Below, one piece after another: positions 62,578-64,000 of a DNA stretch of 64,000 bases. The notes below the pieces were generated by a model, which was not told where the DNA came from, ran no database searches, and worked only from the letters and a program-made list of their open reading frames with translations. The stretch spans positions 209,207 through 273,206 of the forward strand of contig NZ_JBHRYB010000003.1 of the NCBI RefSeq assembly GCF_042648445.1, in the 5' to 3' direction. The DNA is from Bacterioplanoides pacificum. GTDB taxonomy: Bacteria; Pseudomonadota; Gammaproteobacteria; Pseudomonadales; Oceanobacteraceae. Within the stretch, counting starts at the first letter, position 1; every line of letters starts with the position of its first letter. The translations under genes were made by a program, and so were the position numbers.

Positions 62578-63540
62578 GTGGGCAAAGATGTTCAATGTGC
62601 AGTAAATGACATAAAAGAATGTTTTGTCAGGGAGGCGCGGTGCGTGACAGTCCCCGATGCTTTCATCTTTCCTGGTTATTGGTGTGTATTTGTAGCCTAC
62701 GGTCATAGCCAGAACTATCCTTTTGATTATTTTGATATTCCAAAAAGCCTTCTTTCGTATGCTCAAGCCGTTAAGTTTCCTGAGGCATTGGGCGGAGAAG
62801 ATACATATCCATATATTCGTTGCAATGAAGGGCAAAATTACTCTGCCATAGCCCACATTCGAGGAGATGGTGTTGACTCTAGTGATGGTGATGTGGAATC
62901 AGCGAATGAGATGTTAGCTTCGGTTATTAAACGCAAACTTCCTGACGAAACACTTGGTAAAAGAGCGTTACTCAAAGCTATAGGAGAGCTTCATGACAAC
63001 GTTAGTTCGCATGGAAGTGCGTCAGGGTTCTCAATGGCACAATTCTATAAGGCAAACAGCTATTATCCCGCTAAGGTTAATTTTGCTGTTGTAGATGCAG
63101 GTATTGGGCTTTTAGAGGAGCTTCAAAGGCAAAAAATCCAGGGAGTTACGACACATCAGGAGGCGATTGCTTGGTGCATACAAAAAGGAAATTCATCGAA
63201 AAAGGTCGACGGTGAGTGGGTTCAGCGCTTGCCAGCTGATGCAACACACAGCCCTTTCGGGGACGGTGTTGAAACAACTAACAAAGATAATCACCACCAA
63301 GGGTTAGGTCTCCATCACTTCGTCAAATTGGTGAAAGACTTTGGTGGAAGTTTACAATTGGCTACTGGTAATTGTTTGCTTCTTGTAGATAATAGCGGCG
63401 CTGAAAGCTATATTAACTTGTCAGATACATGGAAAGGGGTAGCAATATCCTGCACTCTTCCGGTGAACCAACTAACAGAAGATAGAGTCGAAGTAGTACC
63501 TGAAAATATTCAAAGCATTATGGATAAGCTGAGGGCATAG
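62578..63540 (+). CDS. GHKL/HATPase-like ATP-binding protein
   Basis: A 320-aa protein whose middle resembles a GHKL ATPase: an N-box-like KAIGELHDNVSSHGS, a G1-like FAVVDAGIGLLEEL, and GLGLHHFVKLVKDFGGSLQLATGN as the G2 region. No membrane segment or kinase H-box is present, so it looks like a soluble anti-sigma-type or GyrB-like ATPase rather than a sensor kinase. Start GTG at 62578 follows AAGGAGATGAT. It ends 2 bp before the STAS-like gene, so they are translated together. Codon use is AT-richer than the atp operon, which suggests acquisition. Confidence 0.7.
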   Translation: MGKDVQCAVNDIKECFVREARCVTVPDAFIFPGYWCVFVAYGHSQNYPFDYFDIPKSLLSYAQAVKFPEALGGEDTYPYIRCNEGQNYSAIAHIRGDGVDSSDGDVESANEMLASVIKRKLPDETLGKRALLKAIGELHDNVSSHGSASGFSMAQFYKANSYYPAKVNFAVVDAGIGLLEELQRQKIQGVTTHQEAIAWCIQKGNSSKKVDGEWVQRLPADATHSPFGDGVETTNKDNHHQGLGLHHFVKLVKDFGGSLQLATGNCLLLVDNSGAESYINLSDTWKGVAISCTLPVNQLTEDRVEVVPENIQSIMDKLRA

Positions 63541-63542
63541 AT

Positions 63543-63839
63543 ATGAAATGCAAAACCTATAAATTCGCGAAAAGTTGTTTGTCTAGCAGGCCATACGGCG
63601 CAAGCATTCGTCGTGAGTGGGTATCTATGCTAGAAGCTGGCAATTGTATTTTGGTTGATTGTTCGGAAGTAGATAGTATTTCTGATTCGTTTGCTGATGA
63701 ATTGTTCGGCATTTTGTCTGTAGAGTTGACTCCAGAAACCCTTTGTGAGGCTGTCAAGTTGTCGAATATTTCTGATAGCTGTTTACAGACTATTGCTGAA
63801 GCAATTCAAGAGAGGGCTGGTAATCTAATTGCAGCTTAA
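63543..63839 (+). CDS. STAS-like (DUF4325-type) small protein
   Basis: A 98-aa protein with KFAKSCLSSRPYGASIRREWVSML and VDCSEVDSISDSFADELFGIL, the pattern of STAS-like DUF4325 proteins (small domain with 'D...SF..ELFG'). They are often encoded next to an HATPase-like protein, as here. STAS partners of GHKL proteins act as anti-anti-sigma-like switches. The family is my recollection of the pattern; the biological role is unknown. Confidence 0.65.
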   Translation: MKCKTYKFAKSCLSSRPYGASIRREWVSMLEAGNCILVDCSEVDSISDSFADELFGILSVELTPETLCEAVKLSNISDSCLQTIAEAIQERAGNLIAA

Positions 63840-63874
63840 GCGAACGTGTGCAGACATAAAGAACCGGCTTTTGC

Positions 63875-64000
63875 GAGACTGTAGATAAAACTGTGTAACT
63901 GCTTATCATCCCCTAACCATCAGGATAAGCAGTTATGAACAAGAAAGACCTTGAAGCCTTTGCACTCGAAGCCGCCAAAGGCATTAAAACTCAGGAAGAT
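63875..64000 (+). mobile_element. left end of an IS256-family insertion sequence
   Basis: From about 63875 GAGACTGTAGATAAAACTGT has the look of an IS256-family terminal inverted repeat (gAcTGTA...AAACTgTGTAA). The transposase start follows at 63935. The right end lies outside the window, so target-site duplication cannot be checked. Confidence 0.75.
63935..64000 (+). CDS. IS256-family transposase, N-terminal part
   Basis: The first 22 codons (MNKKDLEAFALEAAKGIKTQ) match the conserved start of mutator/IS256 transposases. The reading frame continues past the window end. The DDE residues are therefore not visible. Confidence 0.8.
   Translation, partial: MNKKDLEAFALEAAKGIKTQED

Overview
The window is the replication-origin neighbourhood of a gammaproteobacterial chromosome. 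Gene content and protein style (Pseudomonas-like order around dnaA, a secreted lipase with its foldase, long marine-type AtpB) suggest an Oceanospirillales-type marine bacterium, perhaps of the Oceanobacter/Thalassolituus/Bacterioplanes kind. That assignment is inference, since there is no rRNA gene here to settle it. The backbone follows the order known from Pseudomonas: gmhB, acyltransferase, gyrB, recF, dnaN, dnaA, oriC, rpmH, rnpA, yidD, yidC, mnmE, mnmG, rsmG, parA, parB, atpIBEFHAGDC. Accessory blocks interrupt it in several places.

Layout. 1-10.8 kb: end of gmhB, a PlsC-type acyltransferase, a lipase/foldase operon, an Na+/H+ antiporter-family protein, two tandem paralogous beta-propeller proteins, a LysE exporter, a broken antitoxin gene, and an NYN-domain protein whose predicted transcript begins with a terminator-like hairpin. 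10.8-22.2 kb: the replication and translation core, with two perfect parS sites inside recF and a MITE-like element between dnaN and dnaA. 22.2-26.7 kb: a copA-cueR copper-efflux operon with a clear CueR operator, a hydrolase gene fragment, a lipoprotein, and a DnaA-box-rich region before mnmG.

28.6-50.8 kb is a 22-kb accessory block that separates mnmG from rsmG. It holds a hipA-hipB type toxin-antitoxin pair, and an AT-rich array of ten related putative immunity genes behind a predicted type VI secretion AHH-nuclease effector, which is divergent from a vgrG gene. It also holds a periplasmic binding protein, a cytochrome b/PepSY/two-component operon with a PmrA/QseB-like box, and the debris of an acyl-CoA catabolic cluster (biotin carboxylase and acetoacetyl-CoA synthetase fragments, one crotonase). 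Twelve copies of a 96-bp REP-type repeat have expanded inside that debris. A YbfB/YjiJ-type MFS transporter ends the block.

50.9-62.5 kb: rsmG-parA-parB, two lipoprotein loci (one broken), and the complete F1Fo ATP synthase operon. 62.5-64 kb: an ATPase/STAS-like two-gene unit, then the left end of an IS256-family insertion sequence that runs out of the window.

The strongest candidate for an undescribed system is the T6SS effector with its ten-gene immunity array (A-B-B unit repeated, with variable N-terminal segments). The second is the NYN-domain gene with its leader RNA hairpin. No rRNA, tRNA or CRISPR array was seen.
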